From assembly GCA_963663975.2 (NCBI GenBank), contig CAXXRA010000002.1, positions 62,001 to 126,000 of the forward strand: a stretch of DNA of 64,000 nucleotides, read 5' to 3'. The position numbers and the translations under genes were made by a program. Positions 9,188-17,117 of this stretch are shown in pieces. Positions within the stretch are counted from its first letter, which is position 1. Every line of letters starts with the position of its first letter. The notes under the pieces are model-generated. The model was not told the DNA's origin. It searched no databases and saw nothing but the letters and a program-made list of their open reading frames with translations. Source of the stretch: JANQRX01 sp963663975 (GTDB taxonomy: Bacteria; Pseudomonadota; Alphaproteobacteria; Rhizobiales; Kaistiaceae).

Positions 9188-9529
9188 TCACCCGATCCCG
9201 ATGCCTGGCAAAAGTTTCGGATACGGAGAGACGCAGCGCACCCGCTCGCCCGGCCTGGCGGCATACGTATCGGAGGCTGAATCGTAAGTCCGGTAGCGGC
9301 TGTGGCACCAATGCGTGTGAAGCCAATGGCTCGGGTGCAAGGCACGCAGCGGATTACTGTTGGGGCGGTGGTAGTGGTGGGCGACGATCAGCCCCACTGC
9401 GAGGCCGCCCAGAAGCCAAGCGGCGGAGGCGTCGGCCTTGGCCGGCTGGGGCGTGGTGGTGAGCGTGGCAGCGGCAAGGGCGACGCCCAAACCAACGGCA
9501 GCGAGTTTCGTCATGACGTTCTTCCTCAC
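9188..9529 (-). CDS. BA14K-like small secreted protein, 113 aa
   Basis: Begins with a Sec-type signal peptide (MRKNVMTKLAAVGLGV..., likely cleavage after AKA-D) and a second hydrophobic stretch (AAWLLGGLAVGLIVAH). The C-terminal part has the BA14K-type pattern with paired cysteines: WCHSRYRTYDSASDTY...VRC. Proteins of this type are common in Rhizobiales and reported as immunoreactive, lectin-like envelope proteins. It is encoded opposite to the LacI fragment and stands alone. Confidence 0.7.
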   Translation of the reverse strand: MRKNVMTKLAAVGLGVALAAATLTTTPQPAKADASAAWLLGGLAVGLIVAHHYHRPNSNPLRALHPSHWLHTHWCHSRYRTYDSASDTYAARPGERVRCVSPYPKLLPGIGIG

Positions 9530-9818
9530 GTTGAAACGCGTTCGATGACCTCAGATACCCTAACTCGACATGATTGCACAGACCCGTAGCGGTGACGATG
9601 GCAAAACCTCCCCCCGCTTGACCGATCGCAGGATGTTCCGGCCGCGCTTCCGCCCTTGCAGCATCCCGGACAACGACATGTCACCGCACTTTGTCCGGCC
9701 TGACAGCCGCCGGCTTGACAATCGGTTGAATTGTTCACTTATGTTCTCCATGGCCGAAGACATCGAAAACAAGCCGCGGCCGATCGTTCCCGAACCCATT
9801 TCGGTCTGACCGGTCGCC

Positions 9819-11066
9819 ATGGCAGCATTGGCCACCATCCTCCACGCGGACCTCGACGCCTTCTACGCCTCGGTCGAGCAATTGCGCGACCCTTCCCTGC
9901 GCGGCCGGCCGATTGCCGTTGGCGGCGGGGTCGTGCTTGCCGCTTCGTACGAAGCCAAGGCGTTCGGGGTCCGCGGGGGGATGCCGGGACGGCGGGCGCG
10001 CGAACTCTGCCCGGACCTGCGCTTTGTCAGTGGCCACTTCGAGGAGTACCAACGGCTGGGTGATGCCGCCATCAACGTGTTGGGCGATTTCACCCCCCTG
10101 ATCGAGCGGATTTCGATTGACGAGGCCTTTGCCGACGTGGCGGGTGCGGAGCATCTTTTCGGTCCTCCGGCCGAAATGGCGCAGACGATTCGACGACGGG
10201 TGCGGGCGGAGGTGGGACTGCCGATCTCGGTGGGCGTGGCGCGCACCAAACACCTCGCCAAAATCGCCTCGCAGGTGGCCAAGCCCGACGGGTTGGTCGT
10301 CGTCGACCCCGATACCGAACTGGAGCTCCTGCACGATTTGCCGGTCGAGCTGATGTGGGGTGTGGGCCCGGTCGCCAAGGCGCGGCTGGCCAAGGTCGGC
10401 GTGGTCACCATCGGGCAATTGGCGCGAACCCCGGGGTGGTCATTGGAGCGGCTGCTGGGTCGGGCGGTGGGCGGCAAGCTGGCGGCGCTGGCGCGCAATC
10501 GGGATCCACGGGAAATCGTGACGCGCCGTCGCGCCCGGTCGGTGGGGGCGCAGTCGGCCCTGGGCAGGAAGCCGGCTGTCAAGAACGTTTTCGGACCCAC
10601 GCTGCGCCATCTCGCCGACAGGGTTGCCCCCCGGCTTCGGGCCAAGTCGCGGGCCGGTCGCACCGTAACGGTACGAGTTCGGTTCGCCGACCTGCGCACC
10701 ATAACGCGCTCCGTCACACTGCCCGCGGCGATTTCGGCGACAGCGATCCTTGCCGAAATCGCCGAAGATTTGGTCCGTGCCGCACTGGCCGACCAACGTC
10801 ACGAAAAGACCATTTCGCTGCTGGCGATCTCGGTGTCGCAGCTGGAGAACGACCAGGTGCTGCAGCTGGAACTGCCGTTTAAACTCGAAGGTGACGGGCG
10901 CCGCCCCGGCACCGGCAAGGGCGCGGCGCGCTGGCTGGCCGATCGCGCCGTCGATGCGATCCGTGATCGCTTCGGGCGGGAGGCGGTCGGCTACGGCTCG
11001 GTTGCGTTGGGCGATTCCCGCTCCGTCCCGGACGGGTTCCGCGAACTGGCCGAACGGGACGTGTGA
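9819..11066 (+). CDS. dinB: DNA polymerase IV (Y-family translesion polymerase), 415 aa
   Basis: Y-family lesion-bypass polymerase. Palm motifs: HADLDAFYASVEQ (residues ~9-21, first catalytic Asp) and SIDEAFADV (~99-107, catalytic Asp/Glu); helix-hairpin-helix-like GVGPVAKARLAKVGV near residue 180; little-finger domain to ~residue 350. The C-terminal QLELPF resembles a beta-clamp-binding motif. Start ATG at 9819 agrees with the family N-terminus. It is convergent with hslO, leaving only ~75 bp between their stops. No SOS box was identified by eye. Confidence 0.9.
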   Translation: MAALATILHADLDAFYASVEQLRDPSLRGRPIAVGGGVVLAASYEAKAFGVRGGMPGRRARELCPDLRFVSGHFEEYQRLGDAAINVLGDFTPLIERISIDEAFADVAGAEHLFGPPAEMAQTIRRRVRAEVGLPISVGVARTKHLAKIASQVAKPDGLVVVDPDTELELLHDLPVELMWGVGPVAKARLAKVGVVTIGQLARTPGWSLERLLGRAVGGKLAALARNRDPREIVTRRRARSVGAQSALGRKPAVKNVFGPTLRHLADRVAPRLRAKSRAGRTVTVRVRFADLRTITRSVTLPAAISATAILAEIAEDLVRAALADQRHEKTISLLAISVSQLENDQVLQLELPFKLEGDGRRPGTGKGAARWLADRAVDAIRDRFGREAVGYGSVALGDSRSVPDGFRELAERDV

Positions 11067-11143
11067 CCATCACCGGCGCGGCAGCCGATGAGGCGCCACC
11101 AAACCAACGATGGCGATCGCCTTGGGATAGCCCAGACGCCGGG

Positions 11144-12154
11144 TCAGGAATCGGCGATTTGGTCCTTCGCCGCAAAACCGTCGGGATCGAATTCGTAGCC
11201 GCGGCCGCAAAATTCGCAACGCACCGAAATGATGCCGTCCTCGACGCTGTCGGTGATTTCTTCCGCCGTGAAAGAGGACAGGACGCCGTCGACCCGCGCC
11301 CGCGAGCATGAGCACTGGTCGTGCAGGACGGCCGGTTCGAACACCCGCACGCCGCGCTCGTGGAACAGACGAAACAGCAGCCGCTCGACCGGAATGGTCG
11401 GATCGGTCAGTTCGATATCCTCGACGGTGTCGGTCAGCGCACGCGCTTCGGTCCAGGCCTCGTCTTCGGCCACAGCCACGCTCTCAACGCCGTCCGGCAC
11501 CTCGCCGCCGGGCGGATCCTGCTGTTGGGCACGCTCCGGTGAGCGCGGCAAAAACTGAACAAGTACGCCGCCGGCCCGCCAGCTGGTGATGACCCCGCCC
11601 TGGTGGCGCCGCTGCATTTCGGCGACCGCCAGCCGTACCCGCGTCGGGATCTGCTCGGATTGCCGGAAATAGGTGTGGGCCGCCTCCTCGAGGCTTTCGC
11701 CCTGGAGCGGCACCACCCCCTGATAGCGATTGGTGTGGCTGCCCTGATCGACCGTCATGGCCAGGAAGCCCGAGCCAAGCAGCGAGGAGACACCGGTCTT
11801 GCCGGATTTCACGGCGCCGGCGACCCTATCGGCATCATAGCGCGCATAGGCCCGCATGGCGCCGGTGGTGTGGTAGTCGACAACCAGCAGGTCGACCGGT
11901 CCATCGGCCTCGGCCTGCAGGGTGAACCTGCCGTCGAACTTCAGCGACGTTCCCAACAGCGCGGTCAGTACCACCGCCTCGGCAAGCAGCCGTGCGACCT
12001 CCGGCGGATAGTCATGGCGTGCCAGGATCGCGTCCAGTGCGGCGCCCATCTGCACCGCCCGGCCGCGGACGTCGAGCGCCGACACGGCGAACGGCCGGAC
12101 AGCATCGTCGCCGGCCGGCGCCTGCAACTCGGTGATACGGGCAGTGTCGGTCAT
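11144..12154 (-). CDS. hslO: Redox-regulated chaperone Hsp33, 336 aa
   Basis: Cytoplasmic holdase activated by oxidation. The zinc-binding cysteines are present as CSC (in HDQCSCSRARV, residues ~281-283) and CEFC (~310). The N-terminal domain (GRAVQMGAALDAIL, LLGTSLKFDGRFT) and GFLAMTVDQG are typical. The ATG at 12154 overlaps the TGA of argF (ATGA), so it is translationally coupled to argF. The spacer around residues 205-235 is rich in acidic and Gln residues. Following argD-argF, this order is common in Rhizobiales. Confidence 0.93.
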   Translation of the reverse strand: MTDTARITELQAPAGDDAVRPFAVSALDVRGRAVQMGAALDAILARHDYPPEVARLLAEAVVLTALLGTSLKFDGRFTLQAEADGPVDLLVVDYHTTGAMRAYARYDADRVAGAVKSGKTGVSSLLGSGFLAMTVDQGSHTNRYQGVVPLQGESLEEAAHTYFRQSEQIPTRVRLAVAEMQRRHQGGVITSWRAGGVLVQFLPRSPERAQQQDPPGGEVPDGVESVAVAEDEAWTEARALTDTVEDIELTDPTIPVERLLFRLFHERGVRVFEPAVLHDQCSCSRARVDGVLSSFTAEEITDSVEDGIISVRCEFCGRGYEFDPDGFAAKDQIADS

Positions 12155-13080
12155 CCAGGCATCACGCCGAAACACCAGGCCAGGATGCCCTTCTGGGCAT
12201 GCAGCCGGTTCTCCGCCTCATCGAAGACGATCGATTGCGGGCCGTCGATCACCTCCGCGGTGACCTCCTCGCCGCGATGGGCCGGCAGGCAGTGCATGAA
12301 CACGGCCTGCGACTTGGCCCGGGCCATCAGTTCGGCGTTGACCTGATACGGCGCCAGAAGGTCGCGGCGGCGGTCGGCATCCTCGTCGCCCATCGACACC
12401 CAGGTATCGGTGACGATGCAGTCGGCGCCCTCCGCCGCCATGCGGGCATCGGTCGAATTGGTCACCTCGGCACCATTGGCGCGCGCCCACTCCAGCAGCG
12501 AGGCCGCCGGGGCAAGCTCGTCCGGCGTGGCCACGGCAATGGAAAAACCAAACCGTGCCGCGGCATGAATCCACGACACCAGCACGTTGTTGGCGTCACC
12601 CAGCCAGGCAATCCGTTTGCCACCGATCGCCTCGCGGTGCTCCTCGAAGGTCATGACGTCGGCAACCACCTGACAGGGATGCGACCATTTGGTCAGTCCG
12701 TTGATCACCGGAACGGTGGCATTGGCGGCAAGGTCGGCGACCATGTCGTGATCGAGCGCGCGGATCATGATGGCATCGACATAACGGGAAAGAACACGAG
12801 CGGTATCGGCGATGGTTTCGCCGCGTCCGAGCTGCATTTCGCTCCCCGACAGGACGATGGTTCCGCCACCCATGTCGCGCATGGCGACGTCGAACGAGAC
12901 CCGGGTGCGCGTCGACGGTCGCTCGAAAATCATGGCCAGGGTCTTGCCGGACAGCGGCCGCCCGGCATCGCCGGTCCGGCGCTCGGCCTTCATCACACGG
13001 CTGTGGTCGATGATTTTGCGCAGCGTGGCGCCATCAAAATCGGAGAGGTCGATAAAATTCCGGGTCATGCCGTTGGCCAT
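12151..13080 (-). CDS. argF: Ornithine carbamoyltransferase, 309 aa
   Basis: Converts ornithine and carbamoyl phosphate to citrulline in arginine synthesis. Carbamoyl phosphate-binding PSTRTR near residue 52, HPCQ near 132 and HCLPAHRGEE near 261 are all intact; length is standard. The Met at 13080 was chosen because the family N-terminus (NFIDLSDFD) follows closely; the upstream open frame is not protein-like. Starts 30 bp after argD stop and overlaps hslO by four bases, giving an argD-argF-hslO operon. Confidence 0.95.
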   Translation of the reverse strand: MANGMTRNFIDLSDFDGATLRKIIDHSRVMKAERRTGDAGRPLSGKTLAMIFERPSTRTRVSFDVAMRDMGGGTIVLSGSEMQLGRGETIADTARVLSRYVDAIMIRALDHDMVADLAANATVPVINGLTKWSHPCQVVADVMTFEEHREAIGGKRIAWLGDANNVLVSWIHAAARFGFSIAVATPDELAPAASLLEWARANGAEVTNSTDARMAAEGADCIVTDTWVSMGDEDADRRRDLLAPYQVNAELMARAKSQAVFMHCLPAHRGEEVTAEVIDGPQSIVFDEAENRLHAQKGILAWCFGVMPG

Positions 13081-13109
13081 TCTTCTTGTTTCAGCCGGAG
13101 TCGCCGTGG

Positions 13110-14285
13110 TCAGGGTGCGATCGAACCGAGCGCCTTTTCGAGACGGTCCACCGCCTCGTCGATCTCCGCTTCCGTGACGATCAGCGGCGGCAGAAACCGA
13201 ACCACGTTTTCGCCCGCCGCCACGCACAAGAGATCATGTTTGAGCAGCGATGCGACGACGTTGGCGGCCGGCACCAGGCAGCGAATTCCGGTCAGCAGCC
13301 CTTCGCCGCGGACTTCCTCGACCAGGCTCGGATACGCGTCGACCACCGAAGCCAGCCGTTGCTTGAGATAAAGCCCCATTTTCCGGACGTGGTCGAGAAA
13401 CTCCGGCTGCGAGACGATATCGACCAAGGCCTTGCCGACCGCCATGGCCAGCGGATTGCCGCCGAATGTCGAGCCGTGGGTTCCCGGCGTCATGGCGCTG
13501 GCCGCAGCCTCCGTCGCCAGGCATGCACCGAGAGGAAATCCGCCGCCAATCCCCTTCGCCAGCGCCATGACATCGGGTTCGATTCCGGCGTGCTGGTAGG
13601 CAAACATGTCGCCGGTGCGGGCAATGCCGGTCTGAACCTCGTCAAGCACCATCAGCAGGCCATGGCGATCGCAGAGATCGCGCAGAGCGCGGAGAAAGCC
13701 GGGATTGGCTTCGCGCAGGCCGCCCTCGCCCTGCACCGGTTCGATCATGATCGCCGCCGTTTCGGGCGTAATCGCCGCTTCAACCGCTTTGACATCGCCG
13801 AGCTGAACGGAATCGAAACCCTCTTGCGGCGGGCCGTAGCCCTCGAGGTATTTCGGGTTGCCGGTCGCGGCCAGCGTGGCAAGCGTCCGTCCGTGAAATG
13901 CACCCTCGAAGGTGATGATGCGCATCCGCTCCGGCCGGCCGTTGGCAAAGTGGTAGCGGCGCGCGGTCTTGATCGCGCACTCGACCGCCTCGGCTCCGGA
14001 GTTGGCGAAGAAGACCCGGTCGGCAAACGAAAGCCGGCACAGCGCCTTGGCCAGCTTTTCCTGCTCGGGGATGCGGTAGAGGTTGGAGACGTGCCACAGC
14101 CGGCCCGCCTGCTCGCTGAGCGCGGCAACCAGCGCCGGATGCGCATGACCCAACGCGTTGACAGCGATCCCGCTGGCGAAGTCGAGCACCCGCCGGCCGT
14201 CATCGGTCTCGAGCCAGGCACCCTGGCCACGCACGAATGCGACGGGGGCACGGGCGAACGTATCAAAGAGCGCCGGATTGCTCAC
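13110..14285 (-). CDS. argD: Acetylornithine aminotransferase, 391 aa
   Basis: Class III PLP aminotransferase of arginine synthesis (N-acetylglutamate semialdehyde to N-acetylornithine; may also serve succinyldiaminopimelate). Seen: FASGIAVNALGH, FFANSGAEAVECAIK, FHGRTLA, DEVQTGIARTG and ALAKGIGGGFP with the PLP lysine near residue 241. First gene of the argD-argF-hslO operon; the divergent gcrA starts ~340 bp away. Confidence 0.95.
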   Translation of the reverse strand: MSNPALFDTFARAPVAFVRGQGAWLETDDGRRVLDFASGIAVNALGHAHPALVAALSEQAGRLWHVSNLYRIPEQEKLAKALCRLSFADRVFFANSGAEAVECAIKTARRYHFANGRPERMRIITFEGAFHGRTLATLAATGNPKYLEGYGPPQEGFDSVQLGDVKAVEAAITPETAAIMIEPVQGEGGLREANPGFLRALRDLCDRHGLLMVLDEVQTGIARTGDMFAYQHAGIEPDVMALAKGIGGGFPLGACLATEAAASAMTPGTHGSTFGGNPLAMAVGKALVDIVSQPEFLDHVRKMGLYLKQRLASVVDAYPSLVEEVRGEGLLTGIRCLVPAANVVASLLKHDLLCVAAGENVVRFLPPLIVTEAEIDEAVDRLEKALGSIAP

Positions 14286-14468
14286 AGCATCACCCCAATG
14301 GGAAGAACCGGTGGAAAAACCAAAAAGTGCCGCCGGGCAGGCAGCACGCGGGTACGTATATCAGGGAGCGGGGCGCACATGTCAATCGACCGGCCCTGTT
14401 CCCGCGGTTTCGGACGCGGTCGGTGGCTTCTGGGGAAAACGAGGCTAAATGCGGGTGCGGCCCGGTCT

Positions 14469-14602
14469 GACTCTTGTCACCGAGTCAACCGTTAGTGTAG
14501 CCTCCCCCTTGCGTAATTTATCGGTGCGGCGGACTCCTGCATCCATTGTCAAGCGTTCGGCGTTGCCCCTCGTGGGTAGCGGGTGAGGAGGGATTCCGAG
14601 TC
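14469..14602. promoter_or_regulatory. Cluster of five GANTC methylation sites upstream of gcrA
   Basis: GACTC 14469-14473, GAGTC 14482-14486, GACTC 14532-14536, GATTC 14592-14596 and GAGTC 14598-14602, all within 160 bp upstream of the gcrA start. GANTC is the CcrM target and GcrA itself acts at methylated GANTC promoters, so the cluster suggests methylation-dependent autoregulation. No GANTC was seen in the remaining ~180 bp towards argD. Confidence 0.75.
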
Positions 14603-14627
14603 TGCCCAAAAGCACGGGTGATCGGCT

Positions 14628-15131
14628 ATGGCTTGGACTGACGAACGCGTCGAGTTGCTGAAGAAACTCTGGGCGGAGGGGCTGAGCGCCAGCCAGATTG
14701 CGGTGCAGCTGGGGGGCGTGACCCGCAATGCCGTCATTGGCAAAGTGCACAGGCTGAACCTGTCGGGGCGGGCCAAACCCGCCGCGAGCGGCCCGCGACC
14801 GCGCAAACAGCGGTCATCGTCGCCCCACCGGCCGTCGACCCGACACTACACCTCTGGTAATACGGCACTGAAGACCCACGCACCGCCGGCGCCGCGGCGC
14901 CTGCCGGTGCCGGTGCCGCTTGAGGATATTGTCGTGCCGATCAGCCTCAACGTCTCGTTGCTGTCTCTCACCGAGGCCATGTGCAAATGGCCGAGCGGCG
15001 ACCCGGGAACCGATGATTTCCATTTCTGCGGCCACAAATCGTGGAACAATCTGCCCTATTGCGAATACCACAGCCGGATCGCCTACCAGCCGGCGGAGCG
15101 CCGCCGCGACAGGAGGGCTCAGCGCGGTTGA
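14628..15131 (+). CDS. gcrA: Cell cycle regulator GcrA, 167 aa
   Basis: Alphaproteobacterial transcription factor that works with sigma70 at CcrM-methylated promoters. The N-terminal helix-turn-helix begins MAWTDERVELLKKLW, with ASQIAVQLGGVTRNAVIGKV following. The C-terminal domain carries CKWPSGDPG, FCGH and YCEYH cysteine/histidine motifs typical of GcrA. Between them is a Pro/Arg/Ser-rich linker (residues ~50-95). Start ATG at 14628 matches the family. Divergent from argD. Confidence 0.95.
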   Translation: MAWTDERVELLKKLWAEGLSASQIAVQLGGVTRNAVIGKVHRLNLSGRAKPAASGPRPRKQRSSSPHRPSTRHYTSGNTALKTHAPPAPRRLPVPVPLEDIVVPISLNVSLLSLTEAMCKWPSGDPGTDDFHFCGHKSWNNLPYCEYHSRIAYQPAERRRDRRAQRG

Positions 15132-15229
15132 GCAACAATCGCCGGCCGGGCGCCGCCACCCTGAGGGCGCGATTTCAGGCTTTCGTCGAGGGCAAGTTCC
15201 GGCGCCGCGCACCGTCCTGATCGGATCGC

Positions 15230-15441
15230 GGCCGCAGTTTATGGCCCGACGATTTCGCGGCCCTGGCCAAATGGGACGACCACACCCTGGCCCGCGACGA
15301 AATGTTTGCCGCAACTCACACCTGTGAGGCCCCTGGACGGTGGTGCGCGGCAACGATAAGCACCGTGCGCGGATCAACGTGATCCGGCATGTCCTAATGT
15401 GGCCGAATATCCCGGCAAGAATGCCGAATCAGTCGGCGTGA
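15230..15441 (+). pseudogene. C-terminal relic of polyphosphate kinase 2
   Basis: Translation gives DDFAALAKWDDHTLARDEMF then AATHT, and after a one-base frame change PWTVVRGNDKHRARINVIRH ending at TGA 15439-15441. This matches the C-terminal end of PPK2 (the segment with RDEMF, a short gap, then PW.VV...DK.RAR.N). Only ~70 residues remain of a ~270-residue enzyme, and a frameshift splits them, so the gene is dead. It lies between gcrA and the next gene. Confidence 0.7.
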
Positions 15442-15503
15442 TTGATCCGGCGATACTCGGCTCTGTGGACATGTTGAACGGCGATACCAAACCCTGAGCA
15501 GCA

Positions 15504-16838
15504 ATGACCGATCTTCACGCCCTCCTCAAGCAGCCGATCATCGATCGCGGGATCAGCGATCCCCGCGATCGCGAAGAGATCTATACCGAGGCGCGCAGGG
15601 CCGTGGTCCGACGGCTGTGGCAACAGGACCCGCCGCTCGATCAGGACGAAATCGACGGGCGGATCAACGCCTATGACCATGCGGTCTCGGTCATCGAGAG
15701 TGACCTCGCCGCTCATTTCAGCGGGGCGCGTGAGTTGCAGTACGCCGACCCGGCGGCAGGTTCGGCCGAGGATGGACACCCCCGGCCAGACAGCGATCAG
15801 CCCTTCGACCGGCCGGTTCCCATGCGGGCGCGGTACGCCGACGACCCTGCGCTGCAGCCGCACGCCGACGACGAAGGCGCTACCTCCGAAGAGCCGGATG
15901 AGGCCGGCGACGGCGCGTTCTTTCAGGATCCTGCGGATGAGGGCGAAGTTACCGCCGATGAGCCGAGCTTCAGCGACGAGGATGAGGCGTATCAATCGGA
16001 GCGGGACGAACCGCCGGCCCAGGAGCTTGAGGCGCCGCTCGGTTATGATCCCAAGGCTGCCGGCGAGTTCTACGACTATGACGACGAGGAGCAGGGCTAT
16101 CAGGCGCCGCCGCAGGGAGATCGCTGGACCGTGCCGAGCGACGACAGCACCGTTCGCCCGCGGGAACCGCTGCCGAAGGGCACTCGGGAGAAGCCGCGCA
16201 AAGCCAGCCGAGGCACCGCGGTGCGCATGCTCGCCGGCGCGATTGTCACGCTGGTCGTGGTGTTGGCCGGGATCGTCGCTTTCGTCTTCTTGCGCGAGCC
16301 TGCCGAAGACGGCGTCACCATCGCCATCGAAGAGAGGCGCCAGGTCAGCGACGCGGCGACTGCGGTGCGAATCGCCGCGGACGATTTGGCCGTCAGCCAG
16401 ACGTTCGTGCTCTTCGACGGTCTCGACCCCACCATCTTCGACACCACAACCGACAATCCGGTTCGATTCGACAACGATGTCGGCGGAAGTTTCGCGCGCG
16501 TGGCCTCGGCCTCCGGCGCCGCCGGTGCGACCATCGTCATCGGACCGGGTCTAGCATCGCAACTTGCGGGGCAGCGGATCAGGGTGCGCGTTCTAGCCCG
16601 TTCGTCATTCGACCGCGGCGCGCTGAGCATGCGCTTCGCCTACCAGAGCGGGGTCGCCATCTCGCACTGGCAAACCGCCAATCTGGAACCCGACTATGGC
16701 GAGGTCGGGATTTTGTGGCGCGTGCCCTCACAGACCACCAGCACGTCCGGCCATCGTCTGATCATCGAGCCGGGCATCCCGGGAGACGGCACCGGCACCG
16801 ACATCAAATCGGTCGAGATCGACATACTGGCACCGTGA
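15504..16838 (+). CDS. Hypothetical membrane protein with acidic N-terminal region, 444 aa
   Basis: Not assigned to a named family. Residues 1-70 are charged and probably helical (ISDPRDREEIYTEARRAVV). Residues ~75-215 are strongly acidic and low in complexity (many Asp/Glu with Pro and Tyr). One transmembrane helix lies at ~240-263 (AGAIVTLVVVLAGIVAFVFL), preceded by basic residues, so the acidic part should be cytoplasmic. The C-terminal ~180 residues (VFLFD-like strands, FDNDVGGSFARV, RIRVRVLARSS) look like an all-beta extracytoplasmic domain. Stands alone between the PPK2 relic and a MITE-like element. Confidence 0.75.
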   Translation: MTDLHALLKQPIIDRGISDPRDREEIYTEARRAVVRRLWQQDPPLDQDEIDGRINAYDHAVSVIESDLAAHFSGARELQYADPAAGSAEDGHPRPDSDQPFDRPVPMRARYADDPALQPHADDEGATSEEPDEAGDGAFFQDPADEGEVTADEPSFSDEDEAYQSERDEPPAQELEAPLGYDPKAAGEFYDYDDEEQGYQAPPQGDRWTVPSDDSTVRPREPLPKGTREKPRKASRGTAVRMLAGAIVTLVVVLAGIVAFVFLREPAEDGVTIAIEERRQVSDAATAVRIAADDLAVSQTFVLFDGLDPTIFDTTTDNPVRFDNDVGGSFARVASASGAAGATIVIGPGLASQLAGQRIRVRVLARSSFDRGALSMRFAYQSGVAISHWQTANLEPDYGEVGILWRVPSQTTSTSGHRLIIEPGIPGDGTGTDIKSVEIDILAP

Positions 16839-16844
16839 CGTCAC

Positions 16845-17117
16845 TAGAGCTCTTTCAACCAACTCTGAGCCATTCTGACGGAGCGATTTTGTGACAAGAC
16901 CAAGTCAAGGCTCGAAGAGCGTATCTGGATACGGTCAAGGGACTTGGCGCAGGAATTGGCGCAAAATAGCCCGTCCCTTCGGGTTTCCGATTGGCGGGTG
17001 TCCAACGCCAAACCAATCTGGAACGATGCGGTGGCATCGCCCGTCGATCGTTTCGACGCTGGTTCGCCTCGCCAATCGTGAAACAGAATTGACCCAGAGT
17101 TGGTCGAAAGGGCTCTA
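16845..17117 (+). repeat. MITE-like element, copy A (273 bp)
   Basis: Flanked by TA on both sides (16845-16846 and 17116-17117). Imperfect terminal inverted repeats of ~32 bp: left GAGCTCTTTCAACCAACTCT, right (reverse complement) GAGCCCTTTCGACCAACTCT. The interior is shared with copies B and C, including GCGTATCTGGATACGGTC and a block around GGCGCAAAATAGCCCGTCCC. It has no credible coding frame. The right-hand TA is part of the cysNC TAG stop codon. The TA target and size resemble MITEs of the IS630/Tc1-mariner group. Confidence 0.85.

Noticed and set aside
9530..9818. Possible promoter or small RNA gene between the BA14K-like gene and dinB
   Set aside because: No LexA-like palindrome, hairpin with T-run or other recognisable element could be supported by eye.
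13086..14495. 469-codon plus-strand frame
   Set aside because: Antisense to argD; no protein-family features.
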